Source: CAVIQK01 sp963644945
GTDB taxonomy: Bacteria > Bacillota > Clostridia > Christensenellales > DTU072
Assembly (NCBI GenBank): GCA_963644945.1
Contig: CAVIQK010000005.1
Location: forward strand, 49,222 to 113,221
DNA length: 64,000 bases
Reading direction: 5' to 3'
The notes below the pieces were generated by a model. It was not told where the DNA came from. It made no database searches and saw nothing but the letters and a program-made list of their open reading frames with translations. This document shows positions 26,411 through 36,132 of the stretch, piece by piece. Positions within the stretch are counted from its first letter, which is position 1, and each line of letters starts with the position of its first letter. A program made the position numbers and the translations under genes.

Positions 26411-26424
26411 CCACTTTTTCCCAC
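26399..26424 (-). promoter_or_regulatory. MraZ operator: three 10-bp-spaced GTGGNN boxes
   Basis: On the minus strand GTGGGA (26419-26424), GTGGTT (26409-26414) and GTGGGA (26399-26404) repeat with an exact 10-bp period. MraZ is known to bind repeated TGGGN boxes separated by 5 nt upstream of mraZ; the pattern here matches, with a weaker middle box. The boxes overlap the promoter, so they should mediate autorepression. Confidence 0.82.
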
Positions 26425-26527
26425 ACAGATGCATTTTTTACTTTTTTTTTACTTTTTTATGGCAATATATGTAATATTTGAAGCGAAATTTCTATGCAAA
26501 AAGTTAACATTTGTTTAGAAAATAAAA

Positions 26528-26551
26528 AATCGGCTCTTTATAGAACCGATT
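26528..26551 (-). terminator. Intrinsic terminator after the metallophosphoesterase gene
   Basis: On the minus strand a 9-bp stem (AATCGGTTC / GAGCCGATT, one G-T pair) with a 6-nt loop is followed by TTTTATTTT. It separates this unit from the mraZ promoter. Confidence 0.85.
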
Positions 26552-26576
26552 ATTAGATAAAATATCATATGCTTTG

Positions 26577-27275
26577 CTAGATTATTTGTACTAGTTTATT
26601 TTTAACAACATCACACGATGTCAAATAATAAGGTATGTTGTTTTTAATAATTTTTAATCTATATATAGGATGTTTTCCATGCAAATGTCCAAACACAACT
26701 GCATCAGCTCCTACTTCTTCAACTTTTTTTGTGTATTCGCTATCTTCTGTCTTGTTGTTAAACGGTGGATAATGAAACAAAACAATAAGTTTATCGCCCT
26801 CTTGCTTAATGTTTTGGGCTACATCTAACGATAAACCGAGTCGAATATATTCTCTATCAAAAAGTTTTTTATCTTCTTCGGTGTAAGGTTTTCCTTTTTC
26901 TTCAACGGTATAACCTTTAGTTCCACAAAATACAACATTGCCGATTCGAATTGCATTGTTTTGAATTGCAAACACGTTATTAGGAAGCACGGCTTTCACT
27001 TTTGAATAACTTGACCACCAATAATCGTGGTTTCCACGAACGATTATTTTGAAGCCTTTTAGTTCGTTAAATATTTCCATGTCGGGTTTTACGCCGTCAA
27101 GAGACATTGCCCACGAAAAATCACCCGGGACCAAGACTACATCTTCGTCCTTAACACGTGAGTTCCAGTCTTTTTTGATTTCTTCAAAATGATCTTCCCA
27201 AACATCTCCAAAAATACTCATTGGTTTTTCGTTGTCAAATGACAGATGAAGATCACTTATTGCATAAACATTCAT
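26577..27275 (-). CDS. Calcineurin-like metallophosphoesterase
   Basis: The dimetal phosphoesterase motifs are in order: ISDLHLS near residue 6, VPGDFSW near 49, VRGNHDYWW near 78, LFHYPP near 168 and FGHLHGKHP near 197. The substrate is unknown; such stand-alone enzymes act on nucleotides, nucleic acids or phosphoproteins. The C-terminus (YYLTSCDVVKNKLV) is typical of a conserved Firmicutes subgroup. It lies 34 bp after engB and may have its own promoter close to its ATG. Confidence 0.85.
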   Translation of the reverse strand: MNVYAISDLHLSFDNEKPMSIFGDVWEDHFEEIKKDWNSRVKDEDVVLVPGDFSWAMSLDGVKPDMEIFNELKGFKIIVRGNHDYWWSSYSKVKAVLPNNVFAIQNNAIRIGNVVFCGTKGYTVEEKGKPYTEEDKKLFDREYIRLGLSLDVAQNIKQEGDKLIVLFHYPPFNNKTEDSEYTKKVEEVGADAVVFGHLHGKHPIYRLKIIKNNIPYYLTSCDVVKNKLVQII

Positions 27276-27283
27276 ATTTATCT

Positions 27284-27313
27284 TTTATATCGCTTAAATT
27301 TTTACAATATCAA
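27284..27313 (-). promoter_or_regulatory. Candidate promoter just upstream of the metallophosphoesterase ATG
   Basis: TTGATA (27308-27313), 18-nt spacer, TATAAA (27284-27289) on the minus strand; the -10 box ends 8 nt before the start codon at 27275. It overlaps the end of engB, so operon read-through is an alternative. Confidence 0.4.
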
Positions 27314-27921
27314 ATATCTTCAACACTCGTAGTTTCCATAGAAATTACAGATTGAATTCTTTCTAAAATTTCGGTTCTACCTTGTTTTGTATAATTGGAA
27401 ACAACAAAAACATTGTCTTTTCCTATCATCAACTTATTGGCAATGTCTCGTCTTGCATTATTTTGTTGTGCTCTAGATAGTTTGTCTGCTTTTGTCGCTA
27501 TTATTGTATATTGTATATTATAATGAGATAGAAACGATATCATATCTATATCGTTTTGAGACGGAGTATGTCTAATATCAAGCAACAAAAAGAAGTTTTT
27601 TAGTTGCGGACTATTTAGCAAGTACCCTTCTATTAGCCCACCCCATTTTAATTTTTCTTGTTCCGACACCCGTGCAAAACCATACCCGGGTAAATCGACC
27701 AAATAAAATTGAGATTTATTGAAAGAAAAATAGTTTATTAGTCGAGTTCGTCCAGGTTCTTTGGATGTCTTTGCAAGTTTCGAATTGTTGGCGATTAAAT
27801 TTATAAATGAAGATTTGCCGACATTAGATTTGCCCGCTATAGCAATTTCGGGGATGTTTGAAACTATGATTTTACTTGCATCTGCAACAGATGTAAAAAA
27901 TTCCGCTTGTTTTATTTCCAT
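27310..27921 (-). CDS. engB: Ribosome biogenesis GTPase EngB/YsxC
   Basis: EngB helps late 50S subunit assembly. The GTPase motifs are GKSNVGKSSFIN near residue 31 (G1), DLPGYGFA near 75 (G3) and TKADKLS near 143 (G4). The length of 203 residues is normal. Its ATG overlaps the lon stop by one base (TAATG); the lon-engB order is common in Firmicutes. Confidence 0.96.
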   Translation of the reverse strand: MEIKQAEFFTSVADASKIIVSNIPEIAIAGKSNVGKSSFINLIANNSKLAKTSKEPGRTRLINYFSFNKSQFYLVDLPGYGFARVSEQEKLKWGGLIEGYLLNSPQLKNFFLLLDIRHTPSQNDIDMISFLSHYNIQYTIIATKADKLSRAQQNNARRDIANKLMIGKDNVFVVSNYTKQGRTEILERIQSVISMETTSVEDI

Positions 27922-30170
27922 TATTTACCAAATACAATCGGATAAACATCCAAATAAGTCTTTGCAAATATAAATGTCATGTTCTTTTTTACAACATCGG
28001 GAAGTTCATCGTAATCTTTCTTATTCTTATATGGAATAACGACCTTTTTAATTCCATTACGAAGTGCCGCCAATGTCTTTTCTTTTAGACCTCCTATCGG
28101 CAACACGTCACCTACAAGAGAAATTTCACCGGTCATTGCGACATCGTGCATGATGGGTTGTTTTGTAAGAACAGATAAAATAACCGAGGTCATCGTAATT
28201 CCCGCACTAGGACCATCTTTGGGGATAGCACCTTCCGGAGCATGAACATGAATATCGTTTTTTTCTAAAACATCTTGAGAAATTCCAAAATCACTTGCCA
28301 ATGTTTTTACATAGGAAAATGCCGTTTTTGCAGATTCTTCCATAACTTTGCCCAAATTCCCGGTAAGTTGTAAGTTGCCTTTTCCGGGGATCAATGCCGC
28401 TTCCAGTTCTAGAATAGTGCCTCCGACCGATGTCCAAGCCAAACCATTGGCAACTCCGATTTGATCGGTGTCTTTCGTTTCAAGCTCATCATATATCGGT
28501 TTTCCTAGGAATTTTTCCAAATTCGTCTTTGTAACTTTGACGGGGTTTGCGTCTTTGTTTTCGGCAAACGTAACCGCAACTTTTCGCATAATCGCACCGA
28601 TTTTTTGTTCAAGTTTTCTTACACCCGACTCTCTTGTGTATTTTGAAATGATATCTTTTATTGCGGAATCGGAAATAGTCACCCATCCTTCTTCGATGCC
28701 ATTATCGTTCATACTCTTTTTAATAATATGTCTTTTGGCTATCTCAAATTTTTCTTCTTCGGTGTATCCGGACATCTCGATAAGTTCCATTCTGTCAAGT
28801 AAAGGAGCGGAAATCGGATCTAGAGAATTGGCCGTCGTGATAAACAAAACTTTAGATAGGTCAAAAGGCAATTCTAGATAATGATCTCTAAAATTGACAT
28901 TCTGTTCGGGATCAAGTACTTCCAACAAGGCACTTGCAGGATCACCCTTGTAGTCTGCTGCCATTTTATCAATTTCGTCCATCAAGAATACGGGGTTGGC
29001 TGCACCTACAGAATGGATACTGTTTATAATACGTCCGGGCATTGCTCCAACATAAGTTTTTCTATGTCCTCTTATTTCGGCTTCATCTCTTACTCCGCCA
29101 AACGATAAACGAACATACTTCTTATTCATTGCTCTTGCAATACTTTTCGCAATAGATGTTTTTCCTACTCCGGGAGGTCCGTATAAACATATTATCGGGC
29201 TTTTTGACAAAGGCGACAATTTTCTTACTGCCAAAGATTCAATAAGTCTTTCTTTGACCTTTTTTATTCCATAATGATCTTCGTCGAGAACTTTCTTCGC
29301 ATTCTCAAGACTATCGTTATCTTCCGTATAGACATTCCACGGCAATTCAAGGACAAAGTCTAAATAATTCTTCATTATTGCAGCCTCAGGAGAGGATGCT
29401 TGCATTCTACCGAGTCTTTTTACATCTTTTTTTAGTTTGTCTTTTATATCATCCGAAGCATTCAGTAACTCTATCTTTTTTAAATAATCGCCACTTTCAT
29501 CTTCTTCGTCTATTTCGTCGTTTAATGCTTTAATTTGTTCACGGACATAATATTCTCTTTGATTTTGATCCATTGCTTCTTGGACTTTGCTCTCAACTTT
29601 TTCTTCGAGTTTTTCAATGTCAAGATCTTCCTCAAGTTCTGTGCATAACATCACCAATCTGTCTTCCGTATTTGTGGAAAAATAGAGATCATTATTTTCA
29701 GAGTCTATAGCATCTGCAATAAAATCTATGGTTTCGTTGATGTCGTCTAAATGCGGAGTGTGAACAAAACCTGTTGTAGAACTCATTTCCTCGTACTCTG
29801 TATATGTTGATAAGAGTCTTTTTTGGAGAGCATATACCATCGCTGATTCTTCGGTGATATAATCAACTTTTCTAACATTGATAGCAGTTTTAGAATCTTC
29901 GGGATCAATATCAAAAGTAACCATTCTCAACGTGTCAAACACTATGGTTGCAACAGTCGGAGCAAGTGTCATAATTTGTCTTACACATACCAATGTACCT
30001 ATTCTTACATCTTTAGGTGCTTCCGTAGGATAAAATACGGCAAAACCGCCGTCAACCTGAGCAGATTTTATTCTTTTGACGTCATCATCAACATCAAAAA
30101 TGGTGTTTTTTACAGTAACACCACTAAAATATAACTCATGTACTTTAAATATTGGTAATCTTTCTTTCAT
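27921..30170 (-). CDS. lon: ATP-dependent protease Lon (LonA)
   Basis: Lon degrades misfolded and regulatory proteins in the cytosol. The order is a substrate-binding N-domain (1-200), coiled region (200-260), AAA+ module with GPPGVGKTS at 331-339, and protease domain with PKDGPSAG (catalytic Ser655) and GGLKEK (Lys698). At 749 residues it is slightly shorter than the usual 775-800. The N-terminus is divergent (MKERLPIFKVHELYFSGVTV, no clear LPLRG...VFPG motif). It belongs to the tig-clpP-clpX-lon-engB operon. Confidence 0.96.
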   Translation of the reverse strand: MKERLPIFKVHELYFSGVTVKNTIFDVDDDVKRIKSAQVDGGFAVFYPTEAPKDVRIGTLVCVRQIMTLAPTVATIVFDTLRMVTFDIDPEDSKTAINVRKVDYITEESAMVYALQKRLLSTYTEYEEMSSTTGFVHTPHLDDINETIDFIADAIDSENNDLYFSTNTEDRLVMLCTELEEDLDIEKLEEKVESKVQEAMDQNQREYYVREQIKALNDEIDEEDESGDYLKKIELLNASDDIKDKLKKDVKRLGRMQASSPEAAIMKNYLDFVLELPWNVYTEDNDSLENAKKVLDEDHYGIKKVKERLIESLAVRKLSPLSKSPIICLYGPPGVGKTSIAKSIARAMNKKYVRLSFGGVRDEAEIRGHRKTYVGAMPGRIINSIHSVGAANPVFLMDEIDKMAADYKGDPASALLEVLDPEQNVNFRDHYLELPFDLSKVLFITTANSLDPISAPLLDRMELIEMSGYTEEEKFEIAKRHIIKKSMNDNGIEEGWVTISDSAIKDIISKYTRESGVRKLEQKIGAIMRKVAVTFAENKDANPVKVTKTNLEKFLGKPIYDELETKDTDQIGVANGLAWTSVGGTILELEAALIPGKGNLQLTGNLGKVMEESAKTAFSYVKTLASDFGISQDVLEKNDIHVHAPEGAIPKDGPSAGITMTSVILSVLTKQPIMHDVAMTGEISLVGDVLPIGGLKEKTLAALRNGIKKVVIPYKNKKDYDELPDVVKKNMTFIFAKTYLDVYPIVFGK

Positions 30171-30183
30171 ATATTATTGTATA

Positions 30184-31449
30184 TTAAACCGATCTAATAA
30201 TGGTCGGTTCTATTCCTTCTATTATAGTCTCTTTTGTAATCAATACTTCTTTTATTGTTTGGTCGGAAGGCGATTCGAACATAACATTCAACACTGTCTT
30301 TTCTACGATTGTGCGAAGGCCTCTGGCTCCGGTCTTTAATTTTATTGCTTTTTTTGCAATTTCTCTCAATGCATCATCGGTAAACGTGATTTTAATATTG
30401 TCAAGCGCAAATAGTTTTTCATACTGCTTCGTAATACTGTTTTTTGGCTCTGTCAATATTCTTACAAGCATGTCTTCATCGAGAGGTTTAAGTACTGCAA
30501 CAATAGGAAATCTACCGACAAATTCCGGAATAAGTCCGTATTTTATCAAATCGTCGGGTTGAAGATCTGCTATGTTTTGGATATAATCCTTTTCGGCATC
30601 CTTTACAATACCGCCAAAACCAACTCCGCTATTATCTTTTCTATTTTCTACGACTTTTTCTAGCCCGACAAACGCACCACCGCAAATAAATAAAATATTT
30701 GTTGTATCAATTGAAATACATTCTTGCATTGGATGTTTTCTTCCGCCTTGCGGAGGGACACTAGCTATCGTAGATTCAACAATTTTTAGTAAAGCTTGTT
30801 GTACACCTTCACCTGAAACATCTCTAGTAATAGACATGTTTTCACTCTTTTTGCATATTTTATCTATTTCGTCAATATAAATAATACCTTTTTCTGCTTC
30901 TTTTATATTGCCATTGGCTGCTTTTATCAGTTTTAGAAGTACATTTTCGACATCGTCGCCTACATATCCGGCTTCCGTCAAAGTTGTAGCATCGGCAACA
31001 GCAAACGGAACATTTAGGATGTCTGCGAGTGTCTTTGCAAGTAAGGTCTTACCGCTTCCGGTAGGGCCTAAAAGAAGAACATTTGACTTGTCTAACACGA
31101 CGTCATTATTATTTTGTTTTGAGTTGATACGCTTAATATGATTGTAAACAGCAACCGACAAGATTTTTTTTGCATCGTCCTGCCCGATTATATGTTCGTC
31201 AAGTTGTTCTTTTATTTGTTTTGGAGTTAGAATCGGTAATGAAGTATTACGTTCATGTTTTACGGCAGATACTTTACTATCTGTTATATTTTTCTTTGCT
31301 TGACCTAAATCCTCCGAAACAAGTTTTGCAAACCCCATAGAAATACAATCGGAACAAACATATAATCCGGTCTTTCCTTGCAAAAGTTTATCTACTTCAG
31401 ATGCCTTTCTTCCACAAAGCGAGCATCTTATTTCTTGATGTTCATCCAT
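30184..31449 (-). CDS. clpX: ATP-dependent Clp protease ATP-binding subunit ClpX
   Basis: ClpX unfolds substrates and feeds them to ClpP. The N-terminal zinc-binding domain has CSLCG near residue 9 and CSDC near 32. The AAA+ core has Walker [13 protein letters not shown] near 129, Walker [11 protein letters not shown] near 190, the ClpP-contact loop IGF-type region VGFGG near 275, and RFPIVAVL. The length of 421 is normal. The gene follows clpP directly, as is typical. Confidence 0.97.
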   Translation of the reverse strand: MDEHQEIRCSLCGRKASEVDKLLQGKTGLYVCSDCISMGFAKLVSEDLGQAKKNITDSKVSAVKHERNTSLPILTPKQIKEQLDEHIIGQDDAKKILSVAVYNHIKRINSKQNNNDVVLDKSNVLLLGPTGSGKTLLAKTLADILNVPFAVADATTLTEAGYVGDDVENVLLKLIKAANGNIKEAEKGIIYIDEIDKICKKSENMSITRDVSGEGVQQALLKIVESTIASVPPQGGRKHPMQECISIDTTNILFICGGAFVGLEKVVENRKDNSGVGFGGIVKDAEKDYIQNIADLQPDDLIKYGLIPEFVGRFPIVAVLKPLDEDMLVRILTEPKNSITKQYEKLFALDNIKITFTDDALREIAKKAIKLKTGARGLRTIVEKTVLNVMFESPSDQTIKEVLITKETIIEGIEPTIIRSV

Positions 31450-31451
31450 TA

Positions 31452-32069
31452 TTAAGCTCTCTTTTCGTAAATATTATCAATGATGCCGTATTCTAAGGCT
31501 TCTTTTGCAGACATTATTTTATCTCTATCTGTATCTTGCACAATTTTCTCATAAGTTTGTCCCGTAAATTGTGCTAAATATGTATTCATTTTGATTTTTG
31601 TTTTCTTAAGGTTCTCGGCATATATTTCAACATCCGATGCCTGCCCTTGTGCTCCGCCTAAAACTTGGTGAATAAGAATTTCACCATTGGGGAGGGCGGA
31701 TCTTTTACCTTTTGTCCCGCCTGCCAATAAGAATGCACCCATTGATGCGGCTTGACCGATGCATATCGTCTGAACATCGCACTTTATGTACTGCATTGTA
31801 TCATAAATTGCAAGTCCGTCTACAACCGAACCTCCGGGACTATTGATATACAAATATATATCTTTGTCGGGATCCTTTGTTTCTAAAAACAACATTTCGG
31901 CAATTATTAAATTTGCCGAAACATTGTCAACTTTTCCGTTTAGGAAAATAATACGGTCTTCAAGGAGTCTCGAATATATATCCGAACTCCTTGAACCTTG
32001 TGCAGTAGACTCAACCACGGTTGGCACTAAAACTGATTCCATTTTATTTTGGGTCCACTCAAACTCCAT
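31452..32069 (-). CDS. clpP: ATP-dependent Clp protease proteolytic subunit ClpP
   Basis: ClpP forms the tetradecameric serine protease chamber. The catalytic Ser lies in [12 protein letters not shown] (near residue 108), His in [12 protein letters not shown] (near 133) and Asp in VQDTDRD (near 182). The length is 205, with an N-terminal extension of about ten residues before VLVPTVVE. The ATG follows the tig stop within three bases, and GGCGGAG at the end of tig serves as ribosome binding site. Confidence 0.97.
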   Translation of the reverse strand: MEFEWTQNKMESVLVPTVVESTAQGSRSSDIYSRLLEDRIIFLNGKVDNVSANLIIAEMLFLETKDPDKDIYLYINSPGGSVVDGLAIYDTMQYIKCDVQTICIGQAASMGAFLLAGGTKGKRSALPNGEILIHQVLGGAQGQASDVEIYAENLKKTKIKMNTYLAQFTGQTYEKIVQDTDRDKIMSAKEALEYGIIDNIYEKRA

Positions 32070-32071
32070 TA

Positions 32072-33433
32072 TTACTCCGCCTTTTTGGTAGATTTTTTTG
32101 CTGTTGCTTTTTTCTCAGCGGGTTTTTCTTCATCGTTGCTCTCTGCCTTTTTGGCTACAAATTTGTTGTTTTCTCTCAAAAATTCAACTATTTTTTGGTT
32201 GAGAATATTGTTCTTGATGTAGCCGATCATTCCTGCGAAGTCTTTTCTTAATTCTTCTACGGTTTTTCCGGATGTTTCGGCATATTTGGAGAGTTCTTTA
32301 TCAACATCCTCTTCTGTTGCTTCAAGTTTTTCGGCTTTTGCGATGGCTTCGAGAACGAGTCTTGATTTTACTGTATTTTTGGCTTCGTCTTTATATTGAG
32401 CACGGAAGTCTTCTTTGCTCATTTTTATGTATTCTAGATACATATCGAGAGTAAAGCCTTGTTGTTTCATATGGTTGCTTTCTTCTTCGACTATTGCATC
32501 CATTTCGCTTTCAATCATAACTTCGGGAAGATCGATTTCTGTATTTTCGACAATTTTAGAGAGAAGTCTGTTGGTTTCAATATTTTTTGCTCTTTGTTCG
32601 GCTTGTTCGGTAAGACGTGCTTTGACTTCCTTCTTGTATTCTTCGACTGTTGAACTCTTTTCAGAAACATCCTTCACGAATTCATCGTCAAGAGCAGGAA
32701 CTTCTTTAACTTTTATTCCGTGAAGTACAATGTGGAACACTGCATCTTTTCCTGCAAGATGCTCGTGATAATCTTTGGGGAATGTAACAGAGATATCTTT
32801 TTCATCACCGATATTCATTCCTTCGACTTGTTCTTCAAATCCGGGAATAAATGAACCACTACCGAGTTCTAAGTCTTGTTTTTCGGCAGTGCCACCTTCG
32901 AATTTTACTCCGTCAACCGATCCGCTATAATCGATATTTACTACATCGCCTTTTTTAGATGCTCTATTATCAACATCGACCATACGAGAATGTCTGTCGA
33001 GTTCTCTATCGATTGCATCGGTAACATCTTTTGCCGATACTTTTACAGTTTCTTTTTCGACGGAAACATTTTTATATTCTCCAAGTTTGAATTCAGGACT
33101 TACCGTAACTTTTACAGCAAACTTTAATCCGTCTTCGGAGACTTCTTTTACTTCAAGTGCGGGAGAATCTACCAATTCTAAATTCTCTTTTTCAAAAGCA
33201 TCTTGCCAATATTTTTCGATTGCAACATCGATTGCATCTTCAAAAAATACTTGTACACCATAACGTTTTACAATAACGTTCATGGGAACATGTCCCTTTC
33301 TAAAACCTTGAATTTGATATTGGTTTTTTGTTTTCTTGTAAGCCGTTTCGATACATGCGGTCCATTCTTCTTTGTTTACATCAAAACAAAGTTCTGCTTG
33401 ACTATTGGATAGTCTGTTAAATTTGTATTCCAT
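32072..33433 (-). CDS. tig: Trigger factor (ribosome-associated chaperone, PPIase)
   Basis: Trigger factor meets nascent chains at the ribosome exit. The ribosome-binding N-domain contains [14 protein letters not shown] (residues 42-55, matching the GFRxGxxP signature). The FKBP-like PPIase region spans about 155-245 ([34 protein letters not shown]). The C-terminal arms follow, and the protein ends in a Lys/Ala/Glu-rich tail of about 25 residues. CCGGAGG precedes the ATG. It heads the proteostasis operon. Confidence 0.97.
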   Translation of the reverse strand: MEYKFNRLSNSQAELCFDVNKEEWTACIETAYKKTKNQYQIQGFRKGHVPMNVIVKRYGVQVFFEDAIDVAIEKYWQDAFEKENLELVDSPALEVKEVSEDGLKFAVKVTVSPEFKLGEYKNVSVEKETVKVSAKDVTDAIDRELDRHSRMVDVDNRASKKGDVVNIDYSGSVDGVKFEGGTAEKQDLELGSGSFIPGFEEQVEGMNIGDEKDISVTFPKDYHEHLAGKDAVFHIVLHGIKVKEVPALDDEFVKDVSEKSSTVEEYKKEVKARLTEQAEQRAKNIETNRLLSKIVENTEIDLPEVMIESEMDAIVEEESNHMKQQGFTLDMYLEYIKMSKEDFRAQYKDEAKNTVKSRLVLEAIAKAEKLEATEEDVDKELSKYAETSGKTVEELRKDFAGMIGYIKNNILNQKIVEFLRENNKFVAKKAESNDEEKPAEKKATAKKSTKKAE

Positions 33434-33474
33434 TTTAACCTCCGGTTGTAATACTATCTAAATTAGTATTGAAT

Positions 33475-33503
33475 ATATTAACATAAAAGATACAAAATGT
33501 AAA
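33475..33503 (-). promoter_or_regulatory. Promoter for the tig operon
   Basis: TTTACA (33498-33503), 17-nt spacer, TAATAT (33475-33480) on the minus strand. It is divergent from the rqcH promoter and gives a leader of about 35 nt. Confidence 0.55.
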
Positions 33504-33524
33504 TAGAAAAATGTAAATAGAAAA
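33497..33524. repeat. Two tandem 14-bp direct repeats in the tig/rqcH divergent promoter region
   Basis: The 14-bp unit ATGTAAATAGAAAA occurs twice back to back (33497-33510 and 33511-33524). The copy nearer tig supplies the -35 hexamer of the tig promoter; the second copy repeats the same hexamer 14 bp upstream. Confidence 0.8.
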
Positions 33525-33555
33525 TATAAAATTTCAAATCTTTTTACTGCCAATC

Positions 33556-33584
33556 TAGACAAATGATTGCTACATTGATATAAT
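33556..33584 (+). promoter_or_regulatory. Promoter placing the start site at the rqcH ATG
   Basis: TAGACA (33556-33561), 17-nt spacer, consensus TATAAT (33579-33584) on the plus strand. Only 6 nt separate the -10 box from the ATG at 33591 and no ribosome binding site exists. Confidence 0.75.
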
Positions 33585-33590
33585 ATTTTT

Positions 33591-35207
33591 ATGGCAAACG
33601 ATGTTATTCTTCTAAAATCTCTCGCCGACGAACTAAACTTTGAATTGTCAGGTGGAAGAGTAAATAAAATATATCAACCAAAATCCGACGAATTGGTCTT
33701 TCTTGTAAAACAACAAAAAGAAAAATTTCTCATTATGTCGGCAAATCCGACGTATCCCAGAATTTATACAACAAACGAAAAATCAAATTTCCCGGTATCT
33801 GCACCATCGTTTTCTATGCTTTTACGAAAATATCTCTCGACATCACGAATTGAAAAAGTCGAACTTTTTAATTGCGATAGAATAATTAGAATAACTTTTT
33901 CGTCAACAAACGAACTCCATGACTCTAAAAAGTACTACCTATATTTCGAAGGACTGGGACGATATTCAAATATTGTCTTGGCGGACTCTGACAATATTAT
34001 TTTGGATGCAATAAAAAGAATGAGTTTTGGACAAAGCACGAGAGTACTTCTACCGGGGATCGAGTATCCTATACAAGACCATACAAAAATACGGCTTGAT
34101 AATCAAGTTGAAGTTGAAAATATATTAAATTCTGTTGCTGCTGCTACCGAAATAACCGATAAACTGTCAGGTGTATCCAAGGCTACAGCAAAAGAAATTT
34201 TCGCATCGAACAATAAGACAGAAAGGCTAAACCAACTTTTGAATCCAATTAAGTATGGATTGTTTTCACCTACAATTCATAGTGGTTCTGCAGGCGTCAC
34301 ACCTACTCCGTATCTCACGGATAAAAAAGTCTCATCTTATAAAACATTAAACGAGGCTCTTAGCAATTTTTATAATCAAGTATCACAAAACGAAACAATA
34401 AAGGAAAATGGAAAACAAGAAATCAAGATATTAAAAAAATTGATTTCTAAATATGAAAAACAAAAAAAGACATGTATTGAAACGCTTTCAAGACAAAATG
34501 AAAATGAAAAAAATATGATTTACGGTAATTTGATTTTGTCTTATATTTATATGATAAAGAAAGGTGATAAAGTCTTACACGCATTTGATTATAACACAAA
34601 TCAAGAAGTAGATATTGTTTTAGATCCGTTGAAATCTCCAAAAGACAATGCCGAATCATATTTTAAAAAATATAAAAAATTAAAACGATCTTTTGAAGTT
34701 GCCACCCAAATGCTTGATGATGCAAACTACAATCTTGAATATTTAGAGAACATAAAAATGTCTCTAAATATGATAAATTCTGCAAAAGAGTTGAACGAAA
34801 TTAGATCAGAATTGCTTTCTTATGATCACACAAAAACTACATCCAAGCAAAAAAAAGAAAAGCCGTCAGAAATCTATTGTGAGACATTTGCAGGTTTTAA
34901 GATATATGTAGGCAAAAATGGCATCCAAAACAACAAATTAACATTTGAAATTGCAAAGGGTGGAGATATATGGTTGCACGTAAAAGCCGCACACGGATCT
35001 CACGTTGTAATTGTCACAGATAATAAAGAGGTTCCTTATTCCGTCATTTATCATGCTGCCGTACTTGCTCTAAAATATTCTCAAGCGGAATCATCTAAAA
35101 AGGCCGAAGTAGATTATACAATGCGTAAATATGTAAAACGAAGAGGTTCTGCTCCCGGCATGGTAAATTATACCAATTATAAGACTATAATGGTAAAACT
35201 AGATTAA
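33591..35207 (+). CDS. rqcH: RqcH/Rqc2-type NEMF homologue (Ala-tailing ribosome quality control)
   Basis: RqcH binds stalled 50S subunits with peptidyl-tRNA and recruits Ala-tRNA to add alanine tails, marking chains for ClpXP. The NFACT-N domain starts LKSLADELNFELSGGRVNKIYQP and includes the DR motif in LFNCDRIIRI near residue 106. A helix-hairpin and coiled-coil stretch covers about 280-430, and the NFACT-R domain lies at about 440-535 with GGDIWLHVKAAHGSHVV. At 538 residues it is complete. The ATG lies at the predicted transcription start. The ClpXP operon is divergent next door, which fits the pathway. Confidence 0.94.
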   Translation: MANDVILLKSLADELNFELSGGRVNKIYQPKSDELVFLVKQQKEKFLIMSANPTYPRIYTTNEKSNFPVSAPSFSMLLRKYLSTSRIEKVELFNCDRIIRITFSSTNELHDSKKYYLYFEGLGRYSNIVLADSDNIILDAIKRMSFGQSTRVLLPGIEYPIQDHTKIRLDNQVEVENILNSVAAATEITDKLSGVSKATAKEIFASNNKTERLNQLLNPIKYGLFSPTIHSGSAGVTPTPYLTDKKVSSYKTLNEALSNFYNQVSQNETIKENGKQEIKILKKLISKYEKQKKTCIETLSRQNENEKNMIYGNLILSYIYMIKKGDKVLHAFDYNTNQEVDIVLDPLKSPKDNAESYFKKYKKLKRSFEVATQMLDDANYNLEYLENIKMSLNMINSAKELNEIRSELLSYDHTKTTSKQKKEKPSEIYCETFAGFKIYVGKNGIQNNKLTFEIAKGGDIWLHVKAAHGSHVVIVTDNKEVPYSVIYHAAVLALKYSQAESSKKAEVDYTMRKYVKRRGSAPGMVNYTNYKTIMVKLD

Positions 35208-35210
35208 ATT

Positions 35211-36131
35211 TTATTGTTTTATTTCGGTTCGGAGTTTTGTCAAAACCTTATCAAAATATTCCGGAAGCGGTGCCGTGAAAGTCATTTCAACATTTTTTGT
35301 CGGATGAACAAAGGTCAAAGAGTATGCATGTAAAAGTTGACCATTTAGCATAAATTTATTACTTCCGCCATATAGAGTATCCCCTACTATCGGATGATTT
35401 ATTAAACGCATGTGAGCACGAATTTGATGCGTTCTACCGGTATGAAGTCTAGCTTCAATCAATGTATAATTACCAAACCGCTCTCTTACGAACCAGTCGG
35501 TCAACGCATCTTTTCCCGTCCAATCTAGAGAATATCTAAGTCTATTATCTTTGTCACGCCCTAACGGGAAATTTATTGAACCGCTATTTTCTTTTATATT
35601 GCCATCAACAAGGGCTAAATAGTATCTCTGGGCGGTCTTTTCGGCTATTTGTTTTGATAACGACAAATGGGCTACATCTGTTTTGGCGACGACTAAAAGT
35701 CCCGATGTATTCTTATCTATTCTATGCACAATTCCCGGGCGTTCTACTCCGTTTATCGACGATAAATTTTTTGCATGAAACAACAATGCATTAACCAATG
35801 TATGAGCCGGTTCCGTATCGGACGGATGAACAGAGATGCCCTGTTGTTTGTTTACAACAATAACGTCGTCATCTTCGTAAATAATGTTGATCGGAATATT
35901 TTCAGGCTCTAAATCAAGTTTTTTAATTTCGGGAATTTCGACTTTAACTAAAACTCCGTCGGACACTAAAAATGAAGACCTTTTAACCTGTACTCCATTT
36001 ACAGAAACTCGCCCGTCTTCAACAAGTTTTTGCAAATAACTTCTTGTATAACTATTGGGACAGTTTTGTGCCAAAACTTTGTCAAGACGAAGTTTTCCGT
36101 CACATTTTATAGTAAAAATCAGTTCTTCCAT
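35211..36131 (-). CDS. rluD: RluA/RluD-family 23S rRNA pseudouridine synthase
   Basis: The protein has an N-terminal S4 RNA-binding domain (LRLDKVLAQ, then YLQKLVEDGRVSVNGVQ) and the RluA catalytic core with HRIDKNTSGLLVVAKT, in which the Asp is catalytic, and RLHTGRTHQIRAHM. The target is probably 23S rRNA; Firmicutes members are usually annotated RluD. I place the start at the ATG at 36131, giving the usual MEELIFTIKCDGK beginning; an ATG four codons upstream overlaps lspA. The stop is 3 bp from the convergent rqcH stop. Confidence 0.9.
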   Translation of the reverse strand: MEELIFTIKCDGKLRLDKVLAQNCPNSYTRSYLQKLVEDGRVSVNGVQVKRSSFLVSDGVLVKVEIPEIKKLDLEPENIPINIIYEDDDVIVVNKQQGISVHPSDTEPAHTLVNALLFHAKNLSSINGVERPGIVHRIDKNTSGLLVVAKTDVAHLSLSKQIAEKTAQRYYLALVDGNIKENSGSINFPLGRDKDNRLRYSLDWTGKDALTDWFVRERFGNYTLIEARLHTGRTHQIRAHMRLINHPIVGDTLYGGSNKFMLNGQLLHAYSLTFVHPTKNVEMTFTAPLPEYFDKVLTKLRTEIKQ

Positions 36132-36132
36132 G

